Below, piece after piece: positions 1 through 13,853 of a stretch of DNA of 35,170 bases. The stretch's first letter is position 1. Every line of letters begins with the position of its first letter. Both the position numbers and the translations under genes were made by a program. The notes below the pieces were generated by a model that worked only from the letters and a program-made list of their open reading frames with translations, was not told the DNA's origin and did no database searches. Origin of the DNA: Saccoglossus kowalevskii. Taxonomy: Eukaryota > Hemichordata > Enteropneusta > Harrimaniidae. The DNA is taken from NCBI RefSeq assembly GCF_000003605.2, contig NW_003126846.1, positions 1 to 35,170 of the forward strand, given 5' to 3'.

Positions 1-118
1 CACGTTATGTGATGTAAACACGCCTTTATGCAAGGTGATTACACCGTTATGCGATGTAAACACGCTTTTATACAATGTGATTACACCGTTATGCGATATA
101 AACACGCCTTTATGCAAT

Positions 119-160
119 GTGATTACACCGTTATGCGATGTAAACACGCCTTTATGCAAT
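119..160 (+). repeat. Reference 42-bp consensus monomer
   Basis: This copy matches the window consensus at every position. It starts gtgattacac, has gatgtaaacacg in the middle and ends tttatgcaat. Composition is 12 A, 13 T, 8 G and 9 C. It carries three CpG sites (monomer positions 11-12, 18-19 and 29-30). Two forward frames and one reverse frame are free of stops, which explains the long spurious open frames. The other forward frame has TAA and TGA, and the other two reverse frames each have a TAA. Confidence 0.97.
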
Positions 161-162
161 GT
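121..162 (+). repeat. Two diverged 21-bp half-repeats (121-141 and 142-162)
   Basis: Aligning 121-141 with 142-162 without gaps gives 15 identities of 21, including the shared run ttatgc and the shared ending atgt. In one forward frame the halves read VITPLCD and VNTPLCN (5 of 7 residues the same, with D/N at the last position). The 42-bp unit therefore looks like an old duplication of a 21-bp unit. No 21-bp register slip was seen anywhere, so today the 42-mer, not the 21-mer, is the unit being multiplied. Confidence 0.88.
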
Positions 163-580
163 GATTACACCGTTATGCGATGTAAACACGCCTTTATGCA
201 ATGTGATTACACCGTTATGCGATGTAAACACACCTTTATACAATGTGATTACACCGTTATGCGATGTAAACACGCCTTTATGCAATGTGATTACACCGTT
301 ATGCGATGTAAACACGCGTTTATGCAATGTGATTACACCGTTATGCGATGTAAATACGCATTTATGTAATGTGATTACACCGTTATGTGATGTAAACACG
401 CCTTTATGCAATGTGATTACACCGTTATGCGATGTAAACACGCCTTTATGCAATGTGATTACACCGTTATGCGATGTAAACACGCCTTTAAGCAATGAGA
501 TTATACCGTTATGCGATGTAAACACGCCTTTATGCAATTAGATTACACCGTTATGCGATGTAAACACGCCTTTATGCAAT

Positions 581-1420
581 GTGATTACACCGTTATGCGA
601 TGTAAACACGCCTTTATGCAATGAGATTACACCGTTATGCGATGTAAACACGCCTTTATACAATGTGATTACACCGTTATGCGATGTAAACACGCCATTA
701 TGCAATGTGATTACACCGTTATGCGATGTAAACACGCCTTTATGCAATGTGATTACACCGATATGCGATGTAAACCCACCTTTATACAATGTGATTACAC
801 CATTATTCGATGTAAACACGCCTTTATGCAATGTTATTACACCGTTATGCAATGTAAACACGCCTTTATGCAATGAGATTACACCGTTATGCGAAGTAAA
901 CACGCCTTTATGCAATGTGATTACACCGTTATGCGATGTAAACACGCCTTTATGCAATGAGATTACACCGTTATGCGATGTAAACACGCCTTTATGCAAT
1001 GTGATTACACCGTTATGCGATGTAAACACGCCTTTATGCAATGTGATTACACCGTTATGCAATGTAAACACGCCTTTATACAATGTGATTACACCGTTAT
1101 GCGATGTAAACACGCCTTTATGCAATGTGATTACACCGTTATGCGATGTAAACACGCCTTTATGCAATGTGATTACACCGTTATGCGATGTAAACACGCC
1201 TTTATGCAATGTGATTACACCGTTATGCGATGTAAACACGCCTTTATACAATGTGATTACACCGTTATGCGATGTAAACACGCCTTTATGCAATGTGATT
1301 ACACCGTTATGCGATGTAAACACGCGTTTATGCAATGTGATTACACCGTTATGCGATGTAAACACGCATTTATGTAATGTGATTACACCGTTATGTGATG
1401 TAAACACGCCTTTATGCAAT
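581..1420 (+). repeat. 20-monomer segment, copy of 18,391-19,230
   Basis: These 840 bp align to 18,391-19,230 at a constant offset of 17,810 (424 monomers plus the 2 net indel bases between them). The order of rare variants is the same: cgatatgc followed by aaaccc, then ttattcg, then gttatt with gcaatg, then gcgaag, later cgcgttt and then cgcattt with gtaat. I see about six differences. Identity falls after 1,420, where the other copy continues with a tacaat monomer. Confidence 0.85.
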
Positions 1421-1684
1421 GTGATTACACCGTTATGCGATGTAAACACGCCTTTATGCAATGTGATTACACCGTTATGCGATGTAAACACGCCTTTATA
1501 CAATGTGATTACACCGTTATGCGATGTAAACACGCATTTATGCAATGTGATTACACCGTTATGCGATGTAAACACGCATTTATGCAATGTGATTACACCG
1601 TTATGCGATGTAAACACGCCTTTATACAATGTGATTACATCGTTATGCGATGTAAACACGCATTTATGCAATGTGATTACACCG

Positions 1685-1824
1685 TTTATGCGATGTAAAC
1701 ACGCCTTTATACAATGTGATTACACCATTATGCGATGTAAACACGTCTTTATACAATGTGATTACACCGTTATGCGATGTAAACACGCCTTTATGCAATG
1801 TGATTACACCGTTATGCGATATAA
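1685..1824 (+). repeat. Out-of-phase stretch between a +1 and a -1 length change
   Basis: An extra T at 1,685-1,687 (gtttatg for gttatg) shifts the monomer phase by one, and loss of one A at about 1,822-1,824 (gatataacac for the gatataaacac variant) restores it. Both are homopolymer length changes, so either real mutations or long-read consensus errors could explain them. Confidence 0.8.
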
Positions 1825-2092
1825 CACGCCTTTATACAATGTGATTACACCATTATGCGATGTAAACACGCCTTTATACAATGTGATTACACCGTTATGC
1901 GATGTAAACACACCTTTATGCAATGTGATTACACCGTTATGCGAAGTAAACACGCCTCTATGCAATGTGATTACACCGTTATGTGATGTAAAAACGCTTT
2001 TATACACAGTGATTACACCGTCATGCGATGTAAACACGCCTTTATACAATGTGATTACACCGTTATGCGATGTAAACACGCCTTTATGCAAT

Positions 2093-3365
2093 GAGATTAC
2101 ACCGTTATGCGAAGTAAACACGCCTTTATGCAATGTGATTACACCGTTATGCGATGTAAACACGCCTTTATGCAATGTGATTACACCGTTATGCGATGTA
2201 AACACGCCTTTATGCAATGTGATTACACCGTTATGCGATGTAAACACGCCTTTATGCAATGAGATTACACCGTTATGGGATGTAAACACGCCTTTATACA
2301 ATGTGATTACACCGTTATGCGATGTAAACACGCCTTTATGCAATGTGATTACACCGTTATGCGATGTAAACACGCCTTTATGAAATGTGATTACACTGTT
2401 ATGCGATGTAAACACGCCTTTATGCAATGTGATTACACCGTTATGCGATGTAAACACGCCTTTATGCAATGAGATTACACCGTTATGCGATGTAAACACG
2501 CATTTATGTAATGAGATTGCACCGTTATGCGATGTAAACACGCATTTATACAATATGATTACACCGTTATGCGATATAAACACGCCATTATGCAATGTGA
2601 TTACACCGTTATGCGATGTAAACACGCCTTTATACAATGTGATTACACCATTATGCGATGTAAACACGCCTTTATACAATGTGATTACACCATTATGCGA
2701 TGTAAACACGCCTTTATACAATGTGATTACACCGTTATGCGATGTAAACACACCTTTATGCAATGTGATTACACCGTTATGCGAAGTAAACACGCCTCTA
2801 TGCAATGTGATTACACCGTTATGTGATGTAAAAACGCTTTTATACACAGTGATTACACCGTCATGCGATGTAAACACGCCTTTATACAATGTGATTACAC
2901 CATTATTCGATGTAAACACGCCTTTATGCAATGTGATTACTCCGTTATGCGATGTAAACACGCCTTTATGCAATGAGAATACACCGTTATGCGAAGTAAA
3001 CACGCCTTTATGCAATGTGATTACACCGTTATGCGATGTAAACACGCCTTTATGCAATGAGATTACACCGTTATGCGATGTAAACACGCCTTTATGCAAT
3101 GTGATTACACCATTATTCGATGTAAACACGCCTTTATGCAATGTGATTACACCGTTATGCGATGTAAACACGCCTTTATGCAATGAGAATACACCGTTAT
3201 GCGAAGTAAACACGCCTTTATGCAATGTGATTACACCGTTATGCGATGTAAACACGCCTTTATGCAATGAGATTACACCGTTATGCGATGTAAACACGCC
3301 TTTATGCAATGTGATTACACCGTTATGCGATGTAAACACGCCTTTATGCAATGTGATTACACCGT
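2093..3365 (+). repeat. 1.27-kb segment duplicated at 23,894-25,166
   Basis: Aligns at a constant offset of 21,801 (519 monomers plus 3 indel bases). It carries in order the gcgaag monomer, the ttatggg monomer, the TGA tag ending at 2,383, the gattgcac monomer at 2,513, three tacaat monomers, the taaaaacg and tacacag monomer, the cgtcatg monomer, and two gagaat monomers (2,975 and 3,185). Differences include actccg at 2,940 versus acaccg in the other copy. The match fades beyond about 3,365. Confidence 0.82.
2384..2929 (+). repeat. 13-monomer block following a TGA-tagged monomer
   Basis: The block starts after tttatgaaatg (c to a change, creating TGA ending at 2,383) and the linked change cactg in the next monomer. 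In order it holds: cactg monomer, consensus, gagatt with cgcattt, gattgcac with tatacaat, atgatt with gatata and cgccatt, three tacaat monomers, consensus with cacacc, gcgaag, taaaaacgc with tacacag, cgtcatg, then ttattcg. This ordered signature identifies the other copies. Confidence 0.85.
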
Positions 3366-3568
3366 TATGCGATGTAAACACGCCTTTATACAATGTGATT
3401 ACACCGTTATGCGATGTAAACACGCCTTTATGCAATGTGATTACACCGTTATGCGATGTAAACACGCCTTTATGCAATGTGATTACACCGTTATGCGATG
3501 TAAATACGCCTTTATGTAATGTGATTACACCGTTATGCAATGTAAACACGCCTTTATACAATGTGATT

Positions 3569-3900
3569 ACACCGTTATGCGATGTAAACACGCCTTTATG
3601 CAATGTGATTACACCGTTATGCGAAGTAAACACGCCTTTGTGCAATGTGATTACACCATTATGCGATGTAAAAACGCCTTTATACACAGTGATTACACCG
3701 TCTTGCGATGTAAACACGCCTTTATGCGAAGTGATTACACCGATATGCGATGTAAACACGCCTTTATACAATGTGATTACACCATTATTCGATGTAAACA
3801 CGCCTTTATGCAATGTGATTACACCGTTATGCGATGTAAACACGCCTTTATGCAATGAGAATACACCGTTATGCGAAGTAAACACGCCTTTATGCAATGT
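3569..3900 (+). repeat. Eight-monomer cassette, copy at 32,801-33,132
   Basis: Carries the rare pair cgtcttgcg (3,701) and tatgcgaagtgatt (near 3,723) in adjacent positions. The only other place I saw both is near 32,933, at a constant offset of 29,232 (exactly 696 monomers). It ends with a gagaat monomer at 3,857. Confidence 0.83.
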
Positions 3901-6667
3901 GATTACACCGTTATGCGATGTAAACACGCCTTTATGCAATGTGATTACACCGTTATGCGATGTAAACACGCCTTTATGCAATGTGATTACACCGTTATGC
4001 GATGTAAACACGCCTTTATGCAATGTGATTACACCGTTATGCGATGTAAACACGCCTTTATACAATGTGATTACACCGTTATGCGATGTAAACACGCCTT
4101 TATGCAATGTGATTACACCGTTATGCGATGTAAACACGCGTTTATGCAATGTGATTACACCGTTATGCGATGTAAATACGCATTTATGTAATGTGATTAC
4201 ACCGTTATGAGATGTAAACACGCCTTTATGCAATGTGATTACACCGTTATGCGATGTAAACACGCCTTTATACAATCTGATTACACCGTTATGCGATGTA
4301 AACACGCCTTTATGCAATGTGATTACACCGTTATGCGATGTAAACACGCCTTTATACAATGTGATTACACCGTTATGCAATGTAAACACGCCTTTATACA
4401 ATGTGATTACACAGTTATGCAATGTAAACACGCCTTTATACAATGTGATTACACTGTTATGCGATGTAAACACGCATTTATGCAATGTGATTACACCGTT
4501 ATGCGATGTAAACACGCCTTTATACAATGTGATTACATCGTTATGCGATGTAAACACGCATTTATGCAATGTGATTACACCGTTATGCGAAGTAAACACG
4601 CCTCTGTGCAATGTGATTACACCATTATGCGATGTAAAAACGCCTTTTTACACAGTGATTACACCGTCATGCGATGTAAACACGCCTTTATGCAATGTGA
4701 TTACACCGATATGCGATGTAAACACGCCTTTATACAATGTGATTACACCATTATTCGATGTAAACACGCCTTTATGCAATGCGATTACACCGTTATGCGA
4801 TGTAAACACGCCTTTATGCAATGTGATTACACCGTTATGCGAAGTAAACACGCCTTTATGCAATGTGATTACACCGTTATGCGATGTAAACACGCCTTTA
4901 TACAATGAGATTACACCGTTATGCGATGTAAACACGCCTTTATGCAATGTGATTACACCGTTATGCGATGTAAACACGCCTTTATGCAATGTGATTACAC
5001 CGTTATGCGATGTAAACACGCCTTTATGCAATGTGATTACACCGTTATGCGATGTAAACACGCCTTTATGCAATGTGATTACACCGTTATGCGATGTAAA
5101 CACGCCTTTATACAATGTGATTACACCGTTATGCGATGTAAACACGCCTTTATGCAATGTGATTACACCGTTATGCGATGTAAACACGCCTTTATACAAT
5201 GTGATTACACCGTTATGCGATGTAAACACGCCTTTATGCAATGTGATTACACCGTTATGCGATGTAAACACGCCTTTATGCAATGTGATTACACCGTTAT
5301 GCGATGTAAACACGCCTTTATGCAATGAGATTACACCGTTATGCGAAGTAAACACGCCTTTATGCAATGTGATTACACCGTTATGCGATGTAAACACGCC
5401 TTTATGCAATGTGATTACACCGTTATGCGATGTAAACACGCCTTTATGCAATGTGATTACACCGTTATGCGATGTAAACACGCCTTTATGCAATGAGATT
5501 ACACCGTTATGCGATGTAAACACGCCTTTATACAATGTGATTACACCGTTATGCGATGTAAACACGCCTTTATGCAATGTGATTACACCGTTATGCGATG
5601 TAAACACGCCTTTATGCAATGTGATTACACTGTTATGCGATGTAAACACGCCTTTATGCAATGTGATTACACCGTTATGCGATGTAAACACGTCTTTATA
5701 CAATGTGATTACACCGTTATGCGATGTAAACACGCATTTATGTAATGTGATTACACCGTTATGTGATGTAAACACGCCTTTATGCAATGTGATTACACCG
5801 TTATGCGATATAAACACGCCTTTATGCAATGTGATTACACCGTTATGCGATGTAAACACGCCTTTATGCAATGTGATTACACCGTTATGCGATGTAAACA
5901 CGCCTTTATACAATGTGATTACACCGTTATGCGATGTAAACACGCATTTATGTAATGTGATTACACCGTTATGTGATGTAAACACGCCTTTATGCAATGT
6001 GATTACACCGTTATGCGATGTAAACACGCCTTTTTACAATGTGATTACACTGTTATGCGATGTAAACACGCCTTTATGCAATGTGATTACACCGTTATGC
6101 GATGTAAACACGCCTTTATACAATGTGATTACACCGTTATGCGATGTAAACACGCATTTATGCAATGTGATTACACCGTTATGTGATGTAAACACGCCTT
6201 TATGCAATGTGATTACACCGTTATGCGATGTAAACACGCCTTCATGCAATGATATTACACCGTTATGCGAAGTAAACACGCCTTTATGCAATGTGATTAC
6301 ACCGTTATGCGATGTAAACACGCCTTTATGCAATGAGATTACACCGTTATGCGATGTAAACACGCCTTTATGCAATGTGATTACACCGTTATGCGATGTA
6401 AACACGCCTTTATGCAATGAGATTACACCGTTATGCGATGTAAACACGCCTTTATACAATGTGATTACACCGTTATGCGATGTAAACACGCCTTTATGCA
6501 ATGTGATTACACCGTTATGCGATGTAAACACGCCTTTATGCAATGAGATTACACCGTTATGGGATGTAAACACGCCTTTATACAATGTGATTACACCGTT
6601 ATGCGATGTAAACACGCCTTTATGCAATGTGATTACACCGTTATGCGATGTAAACACGCCTTTATGA

Positions 6668-6950
6668 AATGTGATTACACTGTTATGCGATGTAAACACG
6701 CCTTTATGCAATGTGATTACACCGTTATGCGATGTAAACACGCCTTTATGCAATGAGATTACACCGTTATGCGATGTAAACACGCATTTATGTAATGAGA
6801 TTGCACCGTTATGCGATGTAAACACGCATTTATACAATATGATTACACCGTTATGCGATATAAACACGCCATTATGCAATGTGATTACACCGTTATGCGA
6901 TGTAAACACGCCTTTATACAATGTGATTACACCGTTATGCGATGTAAACA
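6668..6950 (+). repeat. Truncated TGA-tagged block
   Basis: The tag (TGA ending at 6,667) and the following monomers match the block at 2,384, including the gattgcac monomer at 6,797 and the gatata and cgccatt monomer. After the first tacaat monomer it switches to an alternating series of tacaat and consensus monomers up to about 7,130, which is not in the full block. The preceding ttatggg monomer is also shared with 2,275. Confidence 0.78.
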
Positions 6951-8685
6951 CGCCTTTATGCAATGTGATTACACCGTTATGCGATGTAAACACGCCTTTA
7001 TACAATGTGATTACACCGTTATGCGATGTAAACACGCCTTTATGCAATGTGATTACACCGTTATGCGATGTAAACACGCCTTTATACAATGTGATTACAC
7101 CGTTATGCGATGTAAACACGCCTTTATGCAATGTGATTACACCGTTATGCGATGTAAACACGCCTTTATGCAATGTGATTACACCGTTATGCGATGTAAA
7201 CACGCCTTTATGCAATGAGATTACACCGATATGCGAAGTAAACACGCCTTTATGCAATGTGATTACACCGTTATGCGATGTAAACACGCCTTTATGCAAT
7301 GTGATTACACCGTTATGCGATGTAAACACGCCTTTATACAATGTGATTACACCGTTATGCAATGTAAACACGCCTTTATGCAATGTGATTACACAGTTAT
7401 GCAATGTAAACACGCCTTTATACAATGTGATTACACTGTTATGCGATGTAAACACGCATTTATGCAATGTGATTACACCGTTATGCGATGTAAACACGCC
7501 TTTATGCAATGTGATTACACCGTTATGCGATGTAAACACGCATTTATGTAATGAGATTGCACCGTTATGCGATGTAAACACGCATTTATACAATGTGATT
7601 ACACCGTTATGCGATATAAACACGCCTTTATGCAATGTGATTACACCGTTATGCGATGTAAACACCCCTTTATGCAATGTGATTACACCGTTATGCGATG
7701 TAAACACGCCTTTATACAATGTGATTACACCGTTATGCGATATAAACACGCCTTTATGCAATGTTATTACACCGTTATGCGATGTAAACACGCCTTTATA
7801 CAATGTGATTACACCATTATTCAATGTAAACACGCCTTTATGCAATGTGATTACACCGTTATGCGATGTAAACACGCCTTTATGCAATGTGATTACACCG
7901 TTATGCGATGTAAACACGCCTTTATGCAATGTGATTACACCGTTATGCAATGTAAACACGCCTTTATACAATGTGATTACACCGTTATGCGATGTAAACA
8001 CGCCTTTATACAATGTGATTACACCGTTATGCGATGTAAACACGCCTTTATGCAATGTGATTACACCGTTATGCGATGTAAACACGCCTTTATGCAATGT
8101 GATTACACCGTTATGCGATGTAAACACGCCTTTATGCAATGTGATTACACCGTTATGCAATGTAAACACGCCTTTATACAATGTGATTACACTGTTATGC
8201 GATGTAAACACGCCTTTATACAATGTGATTACACCGTTATGCGATGTAAACACGCCTTTATGCAAATGTGATTACACCGTTATGCGATGTAAACACGCCT
8301 TTATGCAATGTGATTACACCGTTATGCGATGTAAACACGCCTTTATACAATGTGATTACACCGTTATGCGATGTAAACACGCCTTTATGCAATGTGATTA
8401 CACAGTTATGCGATGTAAACACGCCTTTATGCAATGTGATTACACCGTTATGCGATGTAAAACACGCCTTTATGCAATGTGATTACACCGTTATGCGATG
8501 TAAACACGCCTTTATGCAATGTGATTACACCATTATTCGATGTAAACACGCATTTATACAATGTTATTACACCGTTATGCAATGTAAACACGCCTTTATG
8601 CAATGTGATTACACCGTTATGCGATGTAAACACGCCTTTATGCAATGTGATTACACCGTTATGCGATGTAAACACGCCTTTATGA

Positions 8686-9231
8686 AATGTGATTACACTG
8701 TTATGCGATGTAAACACGCCTTTATGCAATGTGATTACACCGTTATGCGATGTAAACACGCCTTTATGCAATGAGATTACACCGTTATGCGATGTAAACA
8801 CGCATTTATGTAATGAGATTGCACCGTTATGCGATGTAAACACGCATTTATACAATATGATTACACCGTTATGCGATATAAACACGCCATTATGCAATGT
8901 GATTACACCGTTATGCGATGTAAACACGCCTTTATACAATGTGATTACACCATTATGCGATGTAAACACGCCTTTATACAATGTGATTACACCATTATGC
9001 GATGTAAACACGCCTTTATACAATGTGATTACACCGTTATGCGATGTAAACACACCTTTATGCAATGTGATTACACCGTTATGCGAAGTAAACACGCCTC
9101 TATGCAATGTGATTACACCGTTATGTGATGTAAAAACGCTTTTATACACAGTGATTACACCGTCATGCGATGTAAACACGCCTTTATACAATGTGATTAC
9201 ACCATTATTCGATGTAAACACGCCTTTATGC
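8686..9231 (+). repeat. Full 13-monomer TGA-tagged block
   Basis: Same ordered variants as 2,384-2,929, with the gattgcac monomer at 8,815, three tacaat monomers, then gcgaag, taaaaacgc with tacacag, cgtcatg and ttattcg. The TGA ends at 8,685. It is followed by different material from the 2.4-kb copy (a ttcatgcaatgatatt monomer near 9,310, also seen near 6,241). Confidence 0.82.
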
Positions 9232-9819
9232 AATGTGATTACACCGTTATGCGATGTAAACACGCCTTTATGCAATGTGATTACACCGTTATGCGATGTA
9301 AACACGCCTTCATGCAATGATATTACACCGTTATGCGAAGTAAACACGCCTTTATGCAATGTGATTACACCGTTATGCGATGTAAACACGCCTTTATGCA
9401 ATGAGATTACACCGTTATGCGATGTAAACACGCCTTTATGCAATGTGATTACACCGTTATGCGATGTAAACACGCCTTTATGCAATGAGATTACACCGTT
9501 ATGCGATGTAAACACGCCTTTATACAATGTGATTACACCGTTATGCGATGTAAACACGCCATTATGCAATGTGATTACACCGTTATGCGATGTAAACACG
9601 CCTTTATGCAATGTGATTACACCGATATGCGATGTAAACCCGCCTTTATACAATGTGATTACACCATTATTCGATGTAAACACGCATTTATGCAATGTTA
9701 TTACACCGTTATGCAATGTAAACACGCCTTTATGCAATGTGATTACACCGTTATGCGATGTAAACACGCGTTTATGCAATGTGATTACACCGTTATGCGA
9801 TGTAAACACGCCTTTATGA

Positions 9820-10044
9820 AATGTGATTACACTGTTATGCGATGTAAACACGCCTTTATGCAATGTGATTACACCGTTATGCGATGTAAACACGCCTTTA
9901 TGCAATGAGATTACACCGTTATGCGATGTAAACACGCATTTATGTAATGAGATTGCACCGTTATGCGATGTAAACACGCATTTATACAATATGATTACAC
10001 CGTTATGCGATATAAACACGCCATTATGCAATGTGATTACACCA
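9820..10044 (+). repeat. Truncated TGA-tagged block
   Basis: TGA ends at 9,819, 27 monomers after the previous tag. The first five monomers match the full block, including gattgcac at 9,949 and the gatata and cgccatt monomer. It then switches to other material (a cgccaatatg monomer near 10,063 that I saw nowhere else). Confidence 0.75.
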
Positions 10045-11880
10045 TTATGCGATGTAAACACGCCAATATGCAATGTGATTACACCGTTATGCGATGTAAA
10101 CACGCCTTTATGCAATGTAATTACACAGTTATGCAATGTAAACACGCCTTTATGCAATGAGAATACACCGTTATGCGAAGTAAACACGCCTTTATGCAAT
10201 GTGATTACACCGTTATGCGATGTAAACACGCCTTTATGCAATGAGATTACACCGTTATGCGATGTAAACACGCCTTTATGCAATGTGATTACACCGTTAT
10301 GCGATGTAAACACGCCTTTATGCAATGTGATTACACCGTTATGCGATGTAAACACGCCTTTATACAATGTGATTACACCGTTATGCGATGTAAACACGCC
10401 ATTATGCAATGTGATTACACCGTTATGCGATGTAAACACGCCTTTATGCAATGTGATTACACAGTTATGCAATGTAAACACGCCTTTATACAATGTGATT
10501 ACACCGTTATGCGAAGTAAACACGCCTCTGTGCGATGTGATTACACCATTATGCGATGTAAAAACGCCTTTTTACACAGTGATTACACCGTCATGCGATG
10601 TAAACACGCCTTTATGCAATGTGATTACACCGATATGCGATGTAAACACGCCTTTATACAATGTGATTACACCATTATTCGATGTAAACACGCCTTTATG
10701 CAATGTGATTACACCGTTATGCGATGTAAACACGCCTTTATGCAATGAGAATACACCGTTATGCGAAGTAAACACGCCTTTATGCAATGTGATTACACCG
10801 TTATGCGATGTAAACACGCCTTCATGCAATGAGATTACACCGTTATGCGATGTAAACACGCCTTTATGCAATGTGATTACACCGTTATGCGATGTAAACA
10901 CGCCTTTATGCAATGTGATTACACCGTTATGCGATGTAAACACGCCTTTATGCAATGTGATTACACCGTTATGCGATGTAAACACGCCTTTATGCAATGT
11001 GATTACACCGTTATGCGATGTAAACACGCCTTTATACAATGTGATTACACCGTTATGCGATGTAAACACGCCATTATGCAATGTGATTACACCGTTATGC
11101 GATGTAAACACGCCTTTATGCAATGTGATTACACAGTTATGCAATGTAAACACGCCTTTATACAATGTGATTACACCATTATGCGATGTAAACACGCCAT
11201 TATGCAATGTGATTACACCGTTATGCGATGTAAACACGCCTTTATGCAATGTGATTACACCGTTATGCGATGTAAACACGCCTTTATGCAATGTGATTAC
11301 ACCGTTATGCGAAGTAAACACGCCTTTATGCAATGTGATTACACCATTATGCGATGTAAACACGCCTTTATGCAATGAGATTACACCGTTATGCGATGTA
11401 AACACGCCTTTATGCAATGAGATTACACCATTATGCGATGTAAACACGCCTTTATGCAATGTGATTACACCGTTATGCGATGTAAACACGCCTTTATGCA
11501 TTGAGATTACACCGTTATGCGATGTAAACACGCCTTTATACAATGTGATTACACCATTATGCGATGTAAACACGCCTTTATGCAATGTGATTACACCGTT
11601 ATGCAATGTAAACACGCCTTTATACAATGTGATTACACCGTTATGCGATGTAAACACGCCTTTATACAATGTGATTACACCGTTATGCGGAGTAAACACG
11701 TCTCTATGCAATGTGATTACACCGTTATGCGATGTAAACACGCCTTTATAAAATGTGATTACACCGTTATGCGAAGTAAACACGCCTCTATGCAATGTGA
11801 TTACACCGTTATGCAATGTAAACACGCCTTTATACAATGTGATTACACCGTTATGCGATGTAAACACGCCTTTATGCAAT

Positions 11881-12048
11881 GTGATTACACCGTTATGCGA
11901 AGTAAACACGCCTCTATGCAATGTGATTACACCGTTATGCGATGTAAAAACGCCTTTATACACAGTGATTACACCGTTATGCGAAGTAAACACGCCTCTA
12001 TGCAATGTGATTACACCGTTATGCGATGTAAAAACGCCTTTATACACA
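11881..12048 (+). repeat. 84-bp dimer repeated twice
   Basis: The monomer pair gcgaag with cctctatg, then taaaaacg with tacacag, occurs at 11,881-11,964 and again at 11,965-12,048, followed by the cgtcatg monomer at 12,049. Elsewhere in the window the same pair occurs singly before cgtcatg, so this is a local two-monomer duplication. Confidence 0.85.
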
Positions 12049-12593
12049 GTGATTACACCGTCATGCGATGTAAACACGCCTTTATGCAATGTGATTACAT
12101 CGTATGCGATGTAAACACGCATTTATGCAATGTGATTACACCGTTATGCGAAGTAAACACGCCTTTATGCAATGTGATTACACCGTTATGCGATGTAAAC
12201 ACGCCTTTATACAATGTGATTACACCGTTATGCGATGTAAACACGCATTTATGCAATGTGATTACACCGTTATGCGATGTAAACACGCCTTTATACAATG
12301 TGATTACATCGTTATGCGATGTAAACACGCATTTATGCAATGTGATTACACCGTTATGCGAAGTAAACACGCCTTTATGCAATGTGATTACACCGTTATG
12401 CGATGTAAAAACGCCTTTATACAATGTGATTACACCGTTATGCGATGTAAACACGCCTTTATGCAATGTGATTACACCGTTATGCGATGTAAACACGCCT
12501 TTATACAATGTGATTACACCGTTATGCGATGTAAACACACCTTTATGCAATGTGATTACACCGTTTTGCGATGTAAACACGCCTTTATGCAAT

Positions 12594-12761
12594 GTGATTA
12601 CACCGTTATGCGATATAAACACGCCTATGTGCAATGTGATTACACCGTTATGCGATATAAACACATCTTTATGCAATGTGATTACACCGTTATGCGATAT
12701 AAACACGCCTTTATGCAATGTGATTACACCGTTATGCAATATAAACACCCCTTTATTCAAT
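12594..12761 (+). repeat. Four consecutive gatata-variant monomers
   Basis: Four monomers in a row carry gatataaac in place of gatgtaaac. Elsewhere this variant appears singly. The four differ from each other (cctatgtg, acatcttt, consensus ending, and gcaatata with accccttt and attcaat), so they are either an older local expansion or have mutated faster. Confidence 0.8.
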
Positions 12762-13013
12762 GTGATTACACCGTTATGCGATGTAAACACGCCTTTATGC
12801 AATGAGATTACACCGTTACGCGATGTAAACACGCATTTATGTAATGAGATTGCACCGTTATGCGATGTAAACACGCATTTATACAATGTGATTACACCGT
12901 TATGCGATATAAACACGCCTTTATGCAATGTGATTACACCGTTATGCGATGTAAACACCCCTTTATGCAATGTGATTACACCGTTATGCGATGTAAACAC
13001 GCCTTTATGCAAT

Positions 13014-13853
13014 GAGATTACACCGTTATGCGATGTAAACACGCATTTATGTAATGAGATTGCACCGTTATGCGATGTAAACACGCATTTATACAATGTG
13101 ATTACACAGTTATGCGATATAAACACGCCTTTATGCAATGTGATTACACCGTTATGCGATGTAAACACGCCTTTATACAATGTGATTACACCATTATGCG
13201 ATGTAAACACGCCTTTATACAATGTGATTACACCATTGTGCGATGTAAACACGCCTTTATACAATGTGATTACACCGTTATGCGATGTAAACACACCTTT
13301 ATGCAATGTGATTACACCGTTATGCGAAGTAAACACGCCTCTGTGCAATGTGATTACACCATTATGCGATGTAAAAACGCCTTTTTACACAGTGATTACA
13401 CCGTCATGCGATGTAAACACGCCTTTATGCAATGTGATTACACCGATATGCGATGTAAACACGCCTTTATACAATGTGATTACACCATTATTCGATGTAA
13501 ACACGCCTTTATGCAATGTGATTACACCGTTATGCGATGTAAACACGCCTTTATGCAATGTGATTACACAGTTATGCAATGTAAACACGCCTTTATACAA
13601 TGTGATTACACCGTTATGCGATGTAAACACGCCATTATGCAATGTGATTACACCGTTATGCGATGTAAACACGCCTTTATGCAATGTGATTACACAGTTA
13701 TGCAATGTAAACACGCCTTTATACAATGTGATTACACCGTTATGCGATGTAAACACGCCTTTATGCAATGTGATTACACCGTTATGCGATGTAAACACGC
13801 CTTTATGCAATGTGATTACACCGTTATGCGATGTAAACACGCCTTTATGCAAT
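13014..13853 (+). repeat. 20-monomer unit, first tandem copy
   Basis: The unit starts with the gagatt and cgcattt monomer, then gattgcac at 13,056 and a cacagtt with gatata monomer. It continues through three tacaat monomers, gcgaag with cctctgtg, taaaaacg with ttttacacag, cgtcatg, cgatatg and ttattcg. The same start recurs exactly 840 bp later at 13,854. Confidence 0.83.

Noticed and set aside
1-34. A possible fifteenth indel (loss of one C near position 3, cacgtt for caccgtt)
   Set aside because: The window starts here, so one deletion cannot be told from two substitutions at positions 1 and 2.
8258-8270. Perfect octamer ATGCAAAT created by an extra A (also near 29,135-29,142)
   Set aside because: It comes from a one-base homopolymer change at two of about 837 monomers and may be a read error, so no regulatory claim is supported.
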